Part shown: positions 19,690 to 34,463 of the stretch, one piece after another
How positions within the stretch are numbered: the stretch's first letter is position 1
Layout of the letters: the number at the start of each line of letters is the position of its first letter
Assembly: GCA_023014485.1 (NCBI GenBank)
Contig: JAJOZX010012224.1
Coordinates: 48,990 to 112,989, forward strand
Reading direction: 5' to 3'
From: Bathynomus jamesi
Taxonomy: Eukaryota; Arthropoda; Malacostraca; Isopoda; Cirolanidae
DNA length: 64,000 nucleotides
Notes under the pieces: generated by a model
What the model saw: the letters and a program-made list of their open reading frames with translations, nothing else
Told to the model about the DNA's origin: nothing
Databases searched by the model: none
Translations under genes and position numbers: made by a program

Positions 19690-22600
19690 TAATTATGTAA
19701 AATCTATAATCCTAATTGAATTTTATTACTTTTGACACATTCGAATTCATTTACGTTCCGTCCCTCCAGTCACTTTTGCATTAAAATGCGCGTATGCAAA
19801 CATTATCATCATAATACATAATAATTATTGCTTACTTTATATAAATTCTCGCTCATGCATTTATACAGTTAATTTAACAATCCTCTCAGCTAATCTGTGT
19901 CTCGAAATTATAAATACACACTTTGTACCCAATAACATAAATACACATTTGACCACAGGTCTATACATCATCCACTACGTAATTCGATTTGTACCATACA
20001 ACAGTCAATAGAAATGCATGTATGCACACTATATATACTATATACATACAAACCTTATGCTAAAATCATTGAATATTCAGTTACTTGAACAATCCTATCA
20101 GCTAATCTGTCCCTCGAAATTGTAAAATACACACTTTGCACCTAATACACCCAAATACACACTAGACCACAGGTCTATACATCATCCATTACGTAATTCG
20201 ATTTTTTACCTACAATAGTCAATAAAATTAGTTACGAATTGTACTATCATGGTAACCTTGAAAATCCATGAACTTTAAAATTTATAGTTTTCCCTTTTAC
20301 TCTATTCATTATGTACATAATTTTGCCCACAGAAAAATAAAAATTTTGTAAAAAATTTTAACAATATCATTCTTTGTCTAGCTTAATTGTTTGTCTAAAA
20401 TTAAAGTATTAATCTTTGAATTCTTTTATATTATATAATAACTCACTTGTTCTGTATAAAACTTGTATTGTAAAAAAGAATGTCGTCACCTAACTTGAAT
20501 TACTTACGATGTTATTTTCTCAATTGTATTATATTGTATTATATTATTGTATTAATACCATTTTAGGGGGGGAAATACTGTAAAAAGTGAACAATGAACA
20601 ATTCCTACACCATCATTATATGGATTCATTGTCTTCATGCAGAACTTATGTTCGTATAGTTTTTTATGTTGAATGTTCATTTTTACATAAGAAACCAAAA
20701 TCGCCTAAACGAGTTTTTGGATAGAATTTCGATTTATACTTCTTTATTCATTACTGTATTTCCCTAATTCATCTTTTCTAATAATGACTTATACACTATG
20801 ACGTCATAAAATAACTTTATTCTCTTTACGTTTCCCATACTTTGTACACTGAATCACGTTCTTAGTATTTGGACATCTTCCGTATTCAATGTATGGTAAA
20901 TTCTTTAGTAATAAGGTTGTGGTGTTATGTAGTATAAACATTATTATTCAACCATACTCATTATTCAACCATACTCATTCTTACGTCCATACCTTATCTT
21001 GATCATTATCCTATATAAATTTTATTAAATATCATTTTTACTCGTGTCAATCTATGAAACGCAAAACTTTTGCCTTCGTTCGAAAACGTTCAAATACGTT
21101 CTCGTATTATATTTTTTTCATTTTTATTTTTAAGTGCGTTCACCCCTCAAGATATTCAAAAATGCTGAGGTTAAGTGATCGAATTCCGCTGACTGGCAGA
21201 TTCGAGCGCCTCAAAGATAAAATACCTCCGTTCGCTCTGATTTCAAATTCATAACATATTATAGCATATTATTTCGTAAATAAATTATCTCGTAAGTGCC
21301 ATGTGCGTTGTTGTATTATATTTCTAAACATCTTAATTGTCTATTAATATGAAACACTGTAAAAACAAAACAAAGTTATAGTAACTGTTTAATTGTAATT
21401 AACTGTAATACTTTAATTTAATATAACGTAATGTACTTTAATGAAACTGTAATTAATAATAACTTGTAATGTACTTCAATGAAACTGTAATTAAATGTAA
21501 TGATTTAATTTATAATGTAAGAATGTACTTTAATAGAACTGTAATGAACAATCATAAGCGAATGTGAAGTAATCCATAATTGTAATCGTAATTGTAATGA
21601 ACCAAAATTAATACGTACTCAGTCGTGTACGTACTTAATTTGTACTTATGTGTACTATTACGAAATGATATCGCCTTCATAAATGTAGACTCGGCGCGAA
21701 AAATACAAATTAGTTTTTATTTTTATTTTTTTTAGTTGAAATCTTTCAAACCATCTGATCATGTGTTTAAAAAGGGGGGAAATTTAACCTTCAACTGTCC
21801 TCCCCCAAAACATTTAAGTTTATATTATACATGTACTTGTAAAATTACAGCACTTCTTCATTAGACTTCTTGATATTTGCACTTCAGATTAGCACTTCAT
21901 TAGGACTCCTTTGTTAGCAGCCTCGCTGCGGGGAGGGGGCAGAGGCCCCTTGCCTTCTTAATATTTTTAGATTCCGGCCTGAGCCATGGTCGAAAGAGGT
22001 CGAACCTCTACCCCTGTAAATTTAGAGCAGTACCTGTATATTTTTAAGAAGTAAACCACAGTAAAAGAAGTTTTTATCTTTTTCCTTCGAGCCTTGTTCT
22101 CTTCAGGAACTCAGTCAGTTAAGTCGACAAGTTATAAAAGAAAAGTCGATAATTTTAGTATCAGAGAAAGTATCAGAGTATTATAAAAAGAGAAGAATTA
22201 AAAATTGGCGACCTTTGCCCAAATTAAGAGACAACCCAAGCACCATAGAAGATATTGGCATAACAGTCTGGCGAGTCTGTAGCCAAGAGTTTAACAGAGT
22301 GGCGACCGAAAAGAATTAGAATGTTATAGAAGAAATATCCGTTGTTTGCCTCCTAACTAGAACCCCCGTCGATCGAACCGACTCAGGGCCATAAAAGGGG
22401 GGTAACATTTGGCGACCCTACTACCAGGATTATAAGAAGATTTTAAGAAGAGGATTTTAACAAGAGGCCACTCTTTGGCCAAGATAGAAATTACCCTGCA
22501 TCAGGATAAAACCAGTTGACCGGCGTGTCACGACTTCTAGTTCGTAACATCCACCCTTGAACCGGTGTGTCACGACTCCAAGTTCTCCACGCCTAGTTTT

Positions 22601-24627
22601 CATCCAAGAAGAAGTAGCCAGGAAGAGGTCTTCAGGACACGTCTCTGAGGATTTCCCCATAGAAGAAATTGTTAAGTACAGAGTTGGTGTTTTTTAAGTA
22701 ATTTGTAAACATTTGAAAAATCAGTATTATTAACAGTTAATATTTAGTATTGAGCCAGAATTTACAAGAAACACAGTGAACATTTCAGACACCAGTGATA
22801 CATTTGCTTTTATTGAAACAGTAATTTTAACAGAGAGTTAATTGTAACAGAGAGTTAATTGTAACACAGAGTTAATTGTAACAGAGAGTTAATTGTAACA
22901 GAGAGTTAATTGTAACACAGAGAGTCAAGAGAGTAAATTTCAAGAGAGTTAATTTCAAGAGAGTTAATTTCAAGAGAGTTAATTTCAAAGAGAGTTAATT
23001 TCAAAGAGAGTAATTTCAAAGAGAGTTAATTTCAGAGAGTTAATTTCAGAGTTATTTTCACTGTTATATTCATATAGAATAATTTTATTTTATGTATCAA
23101 ACATAATAGTATCGTACCTTCGTGTACATTCGAGTGAAATGTTGTTTACATTTTATATTTTTGTTTGCAAATTTTTTTCAATTACTGAATTGAATTGATT
23201 GCAAATTAAGAGAGAGAGAGTTTAGAGAGAGTTTATAGAGTTATAGAGTTACTTGAAGCAGTTTCAAGTTCCATTTTCAGTTTTCAGACAGTTTCAGTTG
23301 GTTTGTAACCAAAAGCGACAACCAAACCCCAGAGATTTATAAAGATACTTGAAGTAGTTTTGAAGTCAGTTTTTGAAGTCATTTTTTGAAGTCATTTTTG
23401 AAGTCATTTTTGAAGTCAGTTTTTGAAGTCAGTCGGTTGCACCAAGAGAGTCAACCAAAACAGAGGTTAATCGTCTCCACTTGAATAGAGATCAAGTGCA
23501 GTCATTTTCCATTTTTAGTTAATTTCAAGTTAGACAGTTTAAGTATAGAGATACTTGATGATTGCATTTCAAGTAAGTCGGTTGCACCAAGAGGGTCAAC
23601 CAAAACAGAGGTTAATCGTCTCCACTTGAATAGAGATCAAGTGCAGTCATTTTCCATTTTCAGTTAGTTGCAAATCAGTTTTCAGTTTCAGAAGGTTGCA
23701 TCCAAGAGGACAACCGCCCCAGAGATTTCAGTTATATTCGAAGTCAGAGTTATATTCGAAGTCAGAGTTATATTCGAAGTCAGAGTTTTATTCGAAGTTA
23801 GAGTTTTATTTGAAGTTAGAGAGTTCAAGTCAAAGTTAGTTTTTAAGTCGAAGTTAGTTTTCAAGTCCCAAGTTTTCAATGCAGTCAATTGAATTCAACC
23901 TTTTTTTGTTGTTCAAGAGAATTTAATTGAACCTTTTTTTTGTTGTAAAAGAGAATTAAATTCAACCTGAATTGACCCATTTGTGTCTTTAGTTTAACTT
24001 TTTTTTTGTTTAAAGGAAATTGACCGATTTGTCTTTTTCATGCCATTGTTACGTATATAAATATATAGTTATGTAATTCATTATTTGTAACCAAAATAGT
24101 TTTTACAATTGTTTGTAACGATTTTGGTAATTATTGTAATGTATATGAGGAACATGCCGTCCCTCCGTTTGTTGAACTCTTTTAATTTTTTGTTCTAAGT
24201 AGTGTGACAAGCAATCTTTTTAAAAAAAAAAAAAAAGAGCAAAGTGCTCACGAAAGATGTAATTATCAATTTCAGACTTATACCCCCGCCTTAGTCACTC
24301 AATTCCCCCGAATGTCGTACTCCAAACTTTGTTTTTTTTATTTTTATTTAAAAAAAAAAAAAAAAAAAACCCCAGTTGAACCCAGTGGTCAACCGGAGAA
24401 ATGGTTCAACCATGGTTAATTCCTCTTTAGTACTATGGAACATAACCTCCATTTATGTTAAGTTGTGTTTTTTATTTTTAAGAATACTACAGTATATGGC
24501 TATGATGAATTTTAGTAGTCGAAATTAATTGTGTCAAAATTCAATTTTAAAACCGTGAGATCTACTTTCATTAACTGTAAGGTCCTCTAAGTTCGTTTTT
24601 TTTAATTACCTTATACGTGTAACTGAT
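19690..24627 (+). repeat. Macrosatellite unit 5
   Basis: The early part near 19784-20015 has several private changes: AAAATGCGCG, a lost A in ATAAATACAC, AATAACATA and TACCATACA. It has the GATATC variant near 21666, a GTTGTTG expansion near 21307, the TGATGATTGC loop variant near 23557, an extra T in the first GGTTG hairpin near 23300, and a long A run near 24350. At the LTR-like end it reads GGTAACA, with one T missing. Confidence 0.97.
20579..22407 (+). mobile_element. LTR-like segment of unit 5
   Basis: 1829 bp. The right end reads GGTAACA, one T short, and the first TGGCGACC copy just inside is followed by TTTG instead of CTTTG. The 66-codon frame 21054-21254 is open. Confidence 0.43.
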
Positions 24628-27600
24628 TAATTATGTAAAATCTATAATCCTAATTGAATTTTATTACTTTTGACACATTCGAATTCATTTACGTTCCGTC
24701 CCTCCAGTCACTTTTGCATTAAAACGCGTATGCAAACATTATCATCATAATACATAATAATTATTGCTTACTTTATATAAATTCTCGCTCATGCATTTAT
24801 ACAGTTAATTTAACAATCCTCTCAGCTAATCTGTGTCTCGAAATTATAAAATACACACTTTGTACCCAATAAACATAAATACACATTTGACCACAGGTCT
24901 ATACATCATCCACTACGTAATTCGATTTGTACCTACAACAGTCAATAAAAATGCATGTATGCACACTATATATACTATATACATACAAACCTTATGCTAA
25001 AATCATTGAATATTCAGTTACTTGAACAATCCTATCAGCTAATCTGTCCCTCGAAATTGTAAAATACACACTTTGCACCTAATACACCCAAATACACACT
25101 AGACCACAGGTCTATACATCATCCATTACGTAATTCGATTTTTTACCTACAATAGTCAATAAAAATTAGTTACGAATTGTACTATCATGGTAACCTTGAA
25201 AATCCATGAACTTTAAAATTTATAGTTTTCCCTTTTACTCTATTCATTATGTACATAATTTTGCCCACAGAAAAATAAAAATTTTGTTTAAAATTTTAAC
25301 AATATCATTCTTTGTCTAGCTTAATTGTTTGTCTAAAATTAAAGTATTATCTTTGAATTCTTTTATATTATATAATAACTCACTTGTTCTGTATAAAACT
25401 TGTATTGTAAAAAAGAATGTCGTCACCTAACTTGAATTACTTACGATGTTATTTTCTCAATTGTATTATATTGTATTATATTATTGTATTAATACCATTT
25501 TAGGGGGGAAATACTGTAAAAGTGAACAATGAACAATTCCTACACCATCATTATATGGATTCATTGTCTTCATGCAGAACTTATGTTCGTATAGTTTTTT
25601 ATGTTGAATGTTCATTTTTACATAAGAAACCAAAATCGCCTAACGAGTTTTTGGATAGAATTTCGATTTATACTTCTTTATTCATTACTGTATTCCCTAA
25701 TTCATCTTTTCTAATAATGACTTATACACTATGACGTCATAAAATAACTTTATTCTCTTTACGTTTCCCATACTTTGTACACTGAATCACGTTCTTAGTA
25801 TTTGGACATCTTCCGTATTCAATGTATGGTAAATTCTTTAGTAATAAGGTTGTGGTGTTATGTAGTATAAACATTATTATTCAACCATACTCATTATTCA
25901 ACCATACTCATTCTTACGTCCATATCTTATCTTGATCATTATCCTATATAAATTTTATTAAATATTCATTTTTTACTCGTGTCAATCTATGAAACGCAAA
26001 ACTTTTGCCTTCGTTCGAAAACGTTCAAATACGTTCTCGTATTATATTTTTTTCATTTTTATTTTTAAGGCGTTCACCCCTCAAGATATTCAAAAATGCT
26101 GAGGTTAAGTGATCGAATTCCGCTGACTGGCAGATTCGAGCGCCTCAAAGATAAAATACCTCCGTTCGCTCTGATTTCAAATTCATAACATATTATAGCA
26201 TATTATTTCGTAAATAAATTATCTCGTAAGTGCCATGTCGTTGTATTATATTTCTAAACATCTTAATTGTCTATTAATATGAAACACTGTAAAAACAAAA
26301 CAAAGTTATAGTAACTGTTTAATTGTAATTAACTGTAATACTTTAATTTAATATAACGTAATGTACTTTAATGAAACTGTAATTAATAATAACTTGTAAT
26401 GTACTTCAATGAAACTGTAATTAAATGTAATGATTTAATTTATAATGTAAGAATGTACTTTAATAGAACTGTAATGAACAATCATAAGCGAATGTGAAGT
26501 AATCCATAATTGTAATCGTAATTGTAATGAACCAAAATTAATACGTACTCAGTCGTGTACGTACTTAATTTGTACTTATGTGTACTATTACGAAATGATA
26601 TCGCCTTCATAAATGTAGACTCGGCGAAAATACAAATTAGTTTTTATTTTATTTTTTTTAGTTGAAATCTTTCAAACCATCTGATCATGTGTTTAAAAGG
26701 GGGGAAATTTAACCTTCAACTGTCCTCCCCCAAAACATTTAAGTTTATATTATACATGTACTTGTAAAATTACAGCATTCTTCATTAGACTTCTTGATAT
26801 TTGCACTTCAGATTAGCACTTCATTAGGACTCCTTTGTTAGCAGCCTCGCTGCGGGGAGGGGGCAGAGGCCCCTTGCCTTCTTAATATTTTTAGATTCCG
26901 GCCTGAGCCATGGTCGAAAGAGGTCGAACCTCTACCCCTGTAAATTTAGAGCAGTACCTGTATATTTTTAAGAAGTAAACCACAGTAAAAGAAGTTTTTA
27001 TTTTTCCTTCGAGCCTTGTTCTCTTCAGGAACTCAGTCAGTTAAGTCGACAAGTTATAAAAGAAAAGTCGAATTTTAGTATCAGAGAAAGTATCAGAGTA
27101 TTATAAAAAAGAGAAGAATTAAAAATTGGCGACCCTTTGCCCAAATTAAGAGACAACCCAAGCACCATAGAAGATATTGGCATAACAGTCTGGCGAGTCT
27201 GTAGCCAAGAGTTTAACAGAGTGGCGACCGAAAAGAATTAGAATGTTATAGAAGAAATATCCGTTGTTTGCCTCCTAACTAGAACCCCGTCGATCCGAAC
27301 CGACTCAGGGCCATAAAAGGGGGGTTAACATTTGGCGACCCTACTACCAGGATTATAAGAAGATTTTAAGAAGAGGATTTTAACAAGAGGCCACTCTTTG
27401 GCCAAGATAGAAATTACCCTGCATCAGGATAAAACCAGTTGACCGGCGTGTCACGACTTCTAGTTCGTAACATCCACCCTTGAACCGGTGTGGTCACGAC
27501 TCCAAGTTCTCCACGCCTAGTTTTTTCATCCAAGAAGAAGTAGCCAGGAAGAGGTCTTCAGGACACGTCTCTGAGGATTTCCCCATAGAAGAAATTGTTA

Positions 27601-29539
27601 AGTACAGAGTTGGTTTTTTTTAAGTAATTTGTAAACATTTGAAAAATCAGTATTATTAACAGTTAATATTTAGTATTGAGCCAGAATTTACAAGAAACAC
27701 AGTGAACATTTCAGACACCAGTGATACATTTGCTTTTATTGAAACAGTAATTTTAACAGAGAGTTAATTGTAACAGAGAGTTAATTGTAACACAGAGTTA
27801 ATTGTAACAGAGAGTAATTGTAACAGAGTTAATTGTAACACAGAGAGTCACAGAGAGAGTTAAATTTCAGAGAGTTAATTTCAAGAGAGTTAATTTCAAA
27901 GAGAGTTAATTTCAAAGAGAGTTAATTTCAAAGAGAGTTAATTTCAAAGAGAGTTAATTTCAGAGAGTTAATTTCAGAGTTATTTTCACTGTTATATTCA
28001 GTATAGAATAATTTTATTTTATGTATCAAACATAATAGTATCGTACCTTCGTGTACATTCGAGTGAAATGTTGTTTACATTTTATATTTTTGTTTGCAAA
28101 TTTTTTTCAATTACTGAATTGAATTGACAAATTAAGAGAGAGAGAGTTTAGAGAGAGTTTATAGAGTTATAGAGTTACTTGAAGCAGTTTCAAGTTCCAT
28201 TTTCAGTTTTCAGACAGTTTCAGTTGGTTGTAACCAAAAGGACAACCAAACCCCAGAGATTTATAAAGATACTTGAAAGTAGTTTTTGAAGTCAGTTTTG
28301 AAGTCATTTTTTGAAGTCATTTTTGAAGTAATTTTTTGAAGTCAGTTTTTGAAGTCAGTCGGTTGCACCAAGAGAGTCAACCAAAACAGAGGTTAATCGT
28401 CTCCACTTGAATAGAGATCAAGTGCAGTCATTTTCCATTTTTAGTTAATTTCAAGTTAGACAGTTTAAGTATAGAGATACTTTGATTGCATTTCAAGTAA
28501 GTCGGTTGCACCAAGAGGGTCAACCAAAACAGAGGTTAATCGTCTCCACTTGAATAGAGATCAAGTGCAGTCATTTTCCATTTTCAGTTAGTTGCAAATC
28601 AGTTTTCAGTTTCAGAAGGTTGCATCCAAGAGGGACAACCGCCCCAGAGATTTCAGTTATATTCGAAGTCAGAGTTATATTCGAAGTCAGAGTTATATTC
28701 GAAGTCAGAGTTTTATTCGAAGTTAGAGTTTTATTTGAAGTTAGAGAGTTCAAGTCAAAGTTAGTTTTTAAGTCGAAGTTAGTTTTCAAGTCCCAAGTTT
28801 TCAATGCAGTCAATTGAATTCAACCTTTTTTTGTTGTTCAAGAGAATTTAATTGAACCTTTTTTTTGTTGTAAAAGAGAATTAAATTCAACCTGAATTGA
28901 CCCATTGTGTTTAGTTTAACTTTTTTTTGTTTAAAGGAAATTGACCGATTTGTCTTTTTCATGCCATTGTTACGTATATAAATATATAGTTATGTAATTC
29001 ATTATTTGTAACCAAAATAGTTTTTACAATTGTTTGTAACGATTTTGGTAATTATTGTAATGTATATGAGGAACATGCCGTCCCTCCGTTTGTTGAACTC
29101 TTTTAATTTTTGTTCTAAGTAGTGTGACAAGCAATCTTTTTTTAAAAAAAAAAAGAGCAAAGTGCTCACGAAAGATGTAATTATCAATTTCAGACTTATA
29201 CCCCCGCTTAGTCACTCAATTCCCCCGAATGTCGTACTCCAAACTTTGTTTTTTATTTATTTAAAAAAAAAAAAAAAAAAAACCCCAGTTGAACCCAGTG
29301 TCAACGGAGAAATGGTTCAACCATGGTTAATTCCTCTTTAGTACTATGGAACATAACCTCCATTTATGTTAAGTTGTGTTTTTTATTTTTAAGAATACTA
29401 CAGTATATGGCTATGAATGAATTTTAGTAGTCGAAATTAATTGTGTCAAAATTCAATTTTAAAACCGTGAGATCTACTTTCATTAACTGTAAGGTCCTCT
29501 AAGTTCGTTTTTTTTAATTACCTTATACGTGTAACTGAT
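24628..29539 (+). repeat. Macrosatellite unit 6
   Basis: It is rich in private one-base changes: GTTTAAAATTTT near 25287, a six-G polypurine run, loss of a T that breaks the 66-codon frame near 26069, TGTCGTTG near 26238, an inserted G in GTGTGGTCACG near 27490, extra T bases before CATCC near 27522, and a shortened GAATTGACAAATT near 28130. It shares GATATC (near 26597) and the TGAA duplication (near 29412) with its neighbours. Confidence 0.97.
25515..27330 (+). mobile_element. LTR-like segment of unit 6
   Basis: 1816 bp, the shortest of the set, with a six-G polypurine run upstream and GTAAAAGTG (one A fewer) at the left end. The 66-codon frame is broken near 26069. Confidence 0.43.
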
Positions 29540-32500
29540 TAATTATGTAAAATCTATAATCTAATTGAATTTTATTACTTTTGACACATTCGAATTCATT
29601 TACGTTCCGTCCCTCCAGTCACTTTTGCATTAAAATGCGTATGCAAACATTATCATCATAATACATAATAATTATTGCTTACTTTATATAAATTCTCGCT
29701 CATGCATTTATACAGTTAATTTAACAATCCTCTCAGCTAATCTGTGTCTCGAAATTATAAAATACACACTTTGTACCCAATAAACATAAATACACATTTG
29801 ACCACAGGTCTATACATCATCCACTACGTAATTCGATTTGTACTACAACAGTCAATAAAATGCATGTATGCACACTATATAACTATATACATACAAACCT
29901 TATGCTAAAATCATTGAATATTCAGTTACTTGAACAATCCTATCAGCTAATCTGTCCCTCGAAATTGTAAATACACACTTTGCACCTAATACACCCAAAT
30001 ACACACTAGACCACAGGTCTATACATCATCCATTACGTAATTCGATTTTTTACCTACAATAGTCAATAAAAATTAGTTACGAATTGTACTATCATGGTAA
30101 CCTTGAAAATCCATGAACTTTAAAATTTATAGTTTTCCCTTTTACTCTATTCATTATGTACATAATTTTGCCCACAGAAAAATAAAAATTTTGTAAAAAA
30201 ATTTTAACAATATCATTCTTTGTCTAGCTTAATTGTTTGTCTAAAATTAAAGTATTAATCTTTGAATTCTTTTATATTATATAATAACTCACTTGTTCTG
30301 TATAAAACTTGTATTGTAAAAAAGAATGTCGTCACCTAACTTGAATTACTTACGATGTTATTTTCTCAATTGTATTATATTGTATTATATTATTGTATTA
30401 ATACCATTTTAGGGGGGGAAATACTGTAAAAAGTGAACAATGAACAATTCCTACACCATCATTATATGGATTCATTGTCTTCATGCAGAACTTATGTTCG
30501 TATAGTTTTTTATGTTGAATGTTCATTTTTACATAAGAAACCAAAATCGCCTAACGAGTTTTTGGATAGAATTTCGATTTATACTTCTTTATTCATTACT
30601 GTATTTCCCTAATTCATCTTTTCTAATAATGACTTATACACTATGACGTCATAAAATAACTTTATTCTCTTTACGTTTCCCATACTTTGTACACTGAATC
30701 ACGTTCTTAGTATTTGGACATCTTCCGTATTCAATGTATGGTAAATTCTTTAGTAATAAGGTTGTGGTGTTATGTAGTATAAACATTATTATTCAACCAT
30801 ACTCATTATTCAACCATACTCATTCTTACGTCCATACCTTATCTTGATCATTATCCTATATAAATTTTATTAAATATTCATTTTTACTCGTGTCAATCTA
30901 TGAAACGCAAAACTTTTGCCTTCGTTCGAAAACGTTCAAATACGTTCTCGTATTATATTTTTTTCATTTTTATTTTTAAGTGCGTTCACCCCTCAAGATA
31001 TTCAAAAATGCTGAGGTTAAGTGATCGAATTCCGCTGACTGGCAGATTCGAGCGCCTCAAAGATAAAATACCTCCGTTCGCTCTGATTTCAAATTCATAA
31101 CATATTATAGCATATTATTTCGTAAATAAATTATCTCGTAAGTGCCATGTGCGTTGTATTATATTTCTAAACATCTTAATTGTCTATTAATATGAAACAC
31201 TGTAAAAACAAAACAAAGTTATAGTAACTGTTTAATTGTAATTAACTGTAATACTTTAATTTAATATAACGTAATGTACTTTAATGAAACTGTAATTAAT
31301 AATAACTTGTAATGTACTTCAATGAAACTGTAATTAAATGTAATGATTTAATTTATAATGTAAGAATGTACTTTAATAGAACTGTAATGAACAATCATAA
31401 GCGAATGTGAAGTAATCCATAATTGTAATCGTAATTGTAATGAACCAAAATTAATACGTACTCAGTCGTGTACGTACTTAATTTGTACTTATGTGTACTA
31501 TTACGAAATGATATCGCCTTCATAAATGTAGACTCGGCGAAAAATACAAATTAGTTTTTATTTTTATTTTTTTTAGTTGAAATCTTTCAAACCATCTGAT
31601 CATGTGTTTAAAAAGGGGGGAAATTTAACCTTCAACTGTCCTCCCCCAAAACATTTAAGTTTATATTATACATGTACTTGTAAAATTACAGCACTTCTTC
31701 ATTAGACTTCTTGATATTTGCACTTCAGATTAGCACTTCATTAGGACTCCTTTGTTAGCAGCCTCGCTGCGGGGAGGGGGCAGAGGCCCCTTGCCTTCTT
31801 AATATTTTTAGATTCCGGCCTGAGCCATGGTCGAAAGAGGTCGAACCTCTACCCCTGTAAATTTAGAGCAGTACCTGTATATTTTTAAGAAGTAAACCAC
31901 AGTAAAAGAAGTTTTTATCTTTTTCCTTCGAGCCTTGTTCTCTTCAGGAACTCAGTCAGTTAAGTCGACAAGTTATAAAAGAAAAGTCGATAATTTTAGT
32001 ATCAGAGAAAGTATCAGAGTATTATAAAAAGAGAAGAATTAAAAATTGGCGACCCTTTGCCCAAATTAAGAGACAACCCAAGCACCATAGAAGATATTGG
32101 CATAACAGTCTGGCGAGTCTGTAGCCAAGAGTTTAACAGAGTGGCGACCGAAAAGAATTAGAATGTTATAGAAGAAATATCCGTTGTTTGCCTCCTAACT
32201 AGAACCCCCGTCGATCCGAACCGACTCAGGGCCATAAAAGGGGGGTTAACATTTGGCGACCCTACTACCAGGATTATAAGAAGATTTTAAGAAGAGGATT
32301 TTAACAAGAGGCCACTCTTTGGCCAAGATAGAAATTACCCTGCATCAGGATAAAACCAGTTGACCGGCGTGTCACGACTTCTAGTTCGTAACATCCACCC
32401 TTGAACCGGTGTGTCACGACTCCAAGTTCTCCACGCCTAGTTTTCATCCAAGAAGAAGTAGCCAGGAAGAGGTCTTCAGGACACGTCTCTGAGGATTTCC

Positions 32501-34463
32501 CCATAGAAGAAATTGTTAAGTACAGAGTTGGTTTTTTAAGTAATTTGTAAACATTTGAAAAATCAGTATTATTAACAGTTAATATTTAGTATTGAGCCAG
32601 AATTTACAAGAAACACAGTGAACATTTCAGACACCAGTGATACATTTGCTTTTATTGAAACAGTAATTTTAACAGAGAGTTAATTGTAACAGAGAGTTAA
32701 TTGTAACACAGAGTTAATTGTAACAGAGAGTTAATTGTAACAGAGTTAATTGTAACACAGAGAGTCACAGAGAGTAATTTCAAGAGAGTTAATTTCAAAG
32801 AGAGTTAATTTCAAAGAGAGTTAATTTCAAAGAGAGTTAATTTCAAAGAGAGTTAATTTCAAAGAGAGTTAATTTCAGAGAGTTAATTTCAGAGTTATTT
32901 TCACTGTTATATTCATATAGAATAATTTTATTTTATGTATCAAACATAATAGTATCGTACCTTCGTGTACATTCGAGTGTGAAATGTTGTTTACATTTTA
33001 TATTTTTGTTTGCAAATTTTTTTCAATTACTGAATTGAATTGACTTGCAAATTAAGAGAGAGAGAGTTTAGAGAGAGTTTATAGAGTTATAGAGTTACTT
33101 GAAGCAGTTTCAAGTTCCATTTTCAGTTTTCAGACAGTTTCAGTTGGTTGTAACCAAAAGCGACAACCAAACCCCAGAGATTTATAAAGATACTTGAAGT
33201 AGTTTTGAAGTCAGTTTTGAAGTCATTTTTTGAAGTCATTTTTGAAGTCATTTTTTGAAGTCAGTTTTTGAAGTCAGTCGGTTGCACCAAGAGAGTCAAC
33301 CAAAACAGAGGTTAATCGTCTCCACTTGAATAGAGATCAAGTGCAGTCATTTTCCATTTTTAGTTAATTTCAAGTTAGACAGTTTAAGTATAGAGATACT
33401 TGATGATTGCATTTCAAGTAAGTCGGTTGCACCAAGAGGGTCAACCAAAACAGAGGTTAATCGTCTCCACTTGAATAGAGATCAAGTGCAGTCATTTTCC
33501 ATTTTCAGTTAGTTGCAAATCAGTTTTCAGTTTCAGAAGGTTGCATCCAAGAGGGACAACCGCCCCAGAGATTTCAGTTATATTCGAAGTCAGAGTTATA
33601 TTCGAAGTCAGAGTTATATTCGAAGTCAGAGTTTTATTCGAAGTTAGAGTTTTATTTGAAGTTAGAGAGTTCAAGTCAAAGTTAGTTTTTAAGTCGAAGT
33701 TAGTTTTCAAGTCCCAAGTTTTCAATGCAGTCAATTGAATTCAACCTTTTTTTGTTGTTCAAGAGAATTTAATTGAACCTTTTTTTTGTTGTAAAAGAGA
33801 ATTAAATTCAACCTGAATTGACCCATTGTGTCTTTAGTTTAACTTTTTTTTTGTTTAAAGGAAATTGACCGATTTGTCTTTTTCATGCCATTGTTACGTA
33901 TATAAATATATAGTTATGTAATTCATTTTTGTAACCAAAATAGTTTTTACAATTGTTTGTAACGATTTTGGTAATTATTGTAATGTATATGAGGAACATG
34001 CCGTCCCTCCGTTTGTTGAACTCTTTTAATTTTTTGTTCTAAGTAGTGTGACAAGCAATCTTTTAAAAAAAAAAAAAAAAGAGCAAAGTGCTCACGAAAG
34101 ATGTAATTATCAATTTCAGACTTATACCCCCGCTTAGTCACTCAATTCCCCCGAATGTCGTACTCCAAACTTTTTTTTTATTTTATTTAAAAAAAAAAAA
34201 AAAAAAACCCCAGTTGAACCCAGTGTCAACCGGAGAAATGGTTCAACCATGGTTAATTCCTCTTTAGTACTATGGAACATAACCTCCATTTATGTTAAGT
34301 TGTGTTTTTTATTTTAAGAATACTACAGTATATGGCTATGAATGAATTTTAGTAGTCGAAATTAATTGTGTCAAAATTCAATTTTAAAACCGTGAGATCT
34401 ACTTTCATTAACTGTAAGGTCCTCTAAGTTCGTTTTTTTAATTACCTTATACGTGTAACTGAT
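29540..34463 (+). repeat. Macrosatellite unit 7
   Basis: It shares GATATC (near 31509), the GATGATTGC loop variant (near 33402) and the TGAA duplication (near 34339) with units 4-6. Private changes include a lost T in ATATAACTATATAC near 29877 and an inserted TG in CGAGTGTGAAATG near 32976. The 66-codon frame at 30900-31100 is open. Confidence 0.97.
30425..32251 (+). mobile_element. LTR-like segment of unit 7
   Basis: 1827 bp, same length as unit 1, all landmark motifs intact; 66-codon frame 30900-31100 open. Confidence 0.45.

Noticed and set aside
25522..25734. 70-codon frame in unit 6
   Set aside because: Opened only by private one-base deletions in that unit; no equivalent in the other units.
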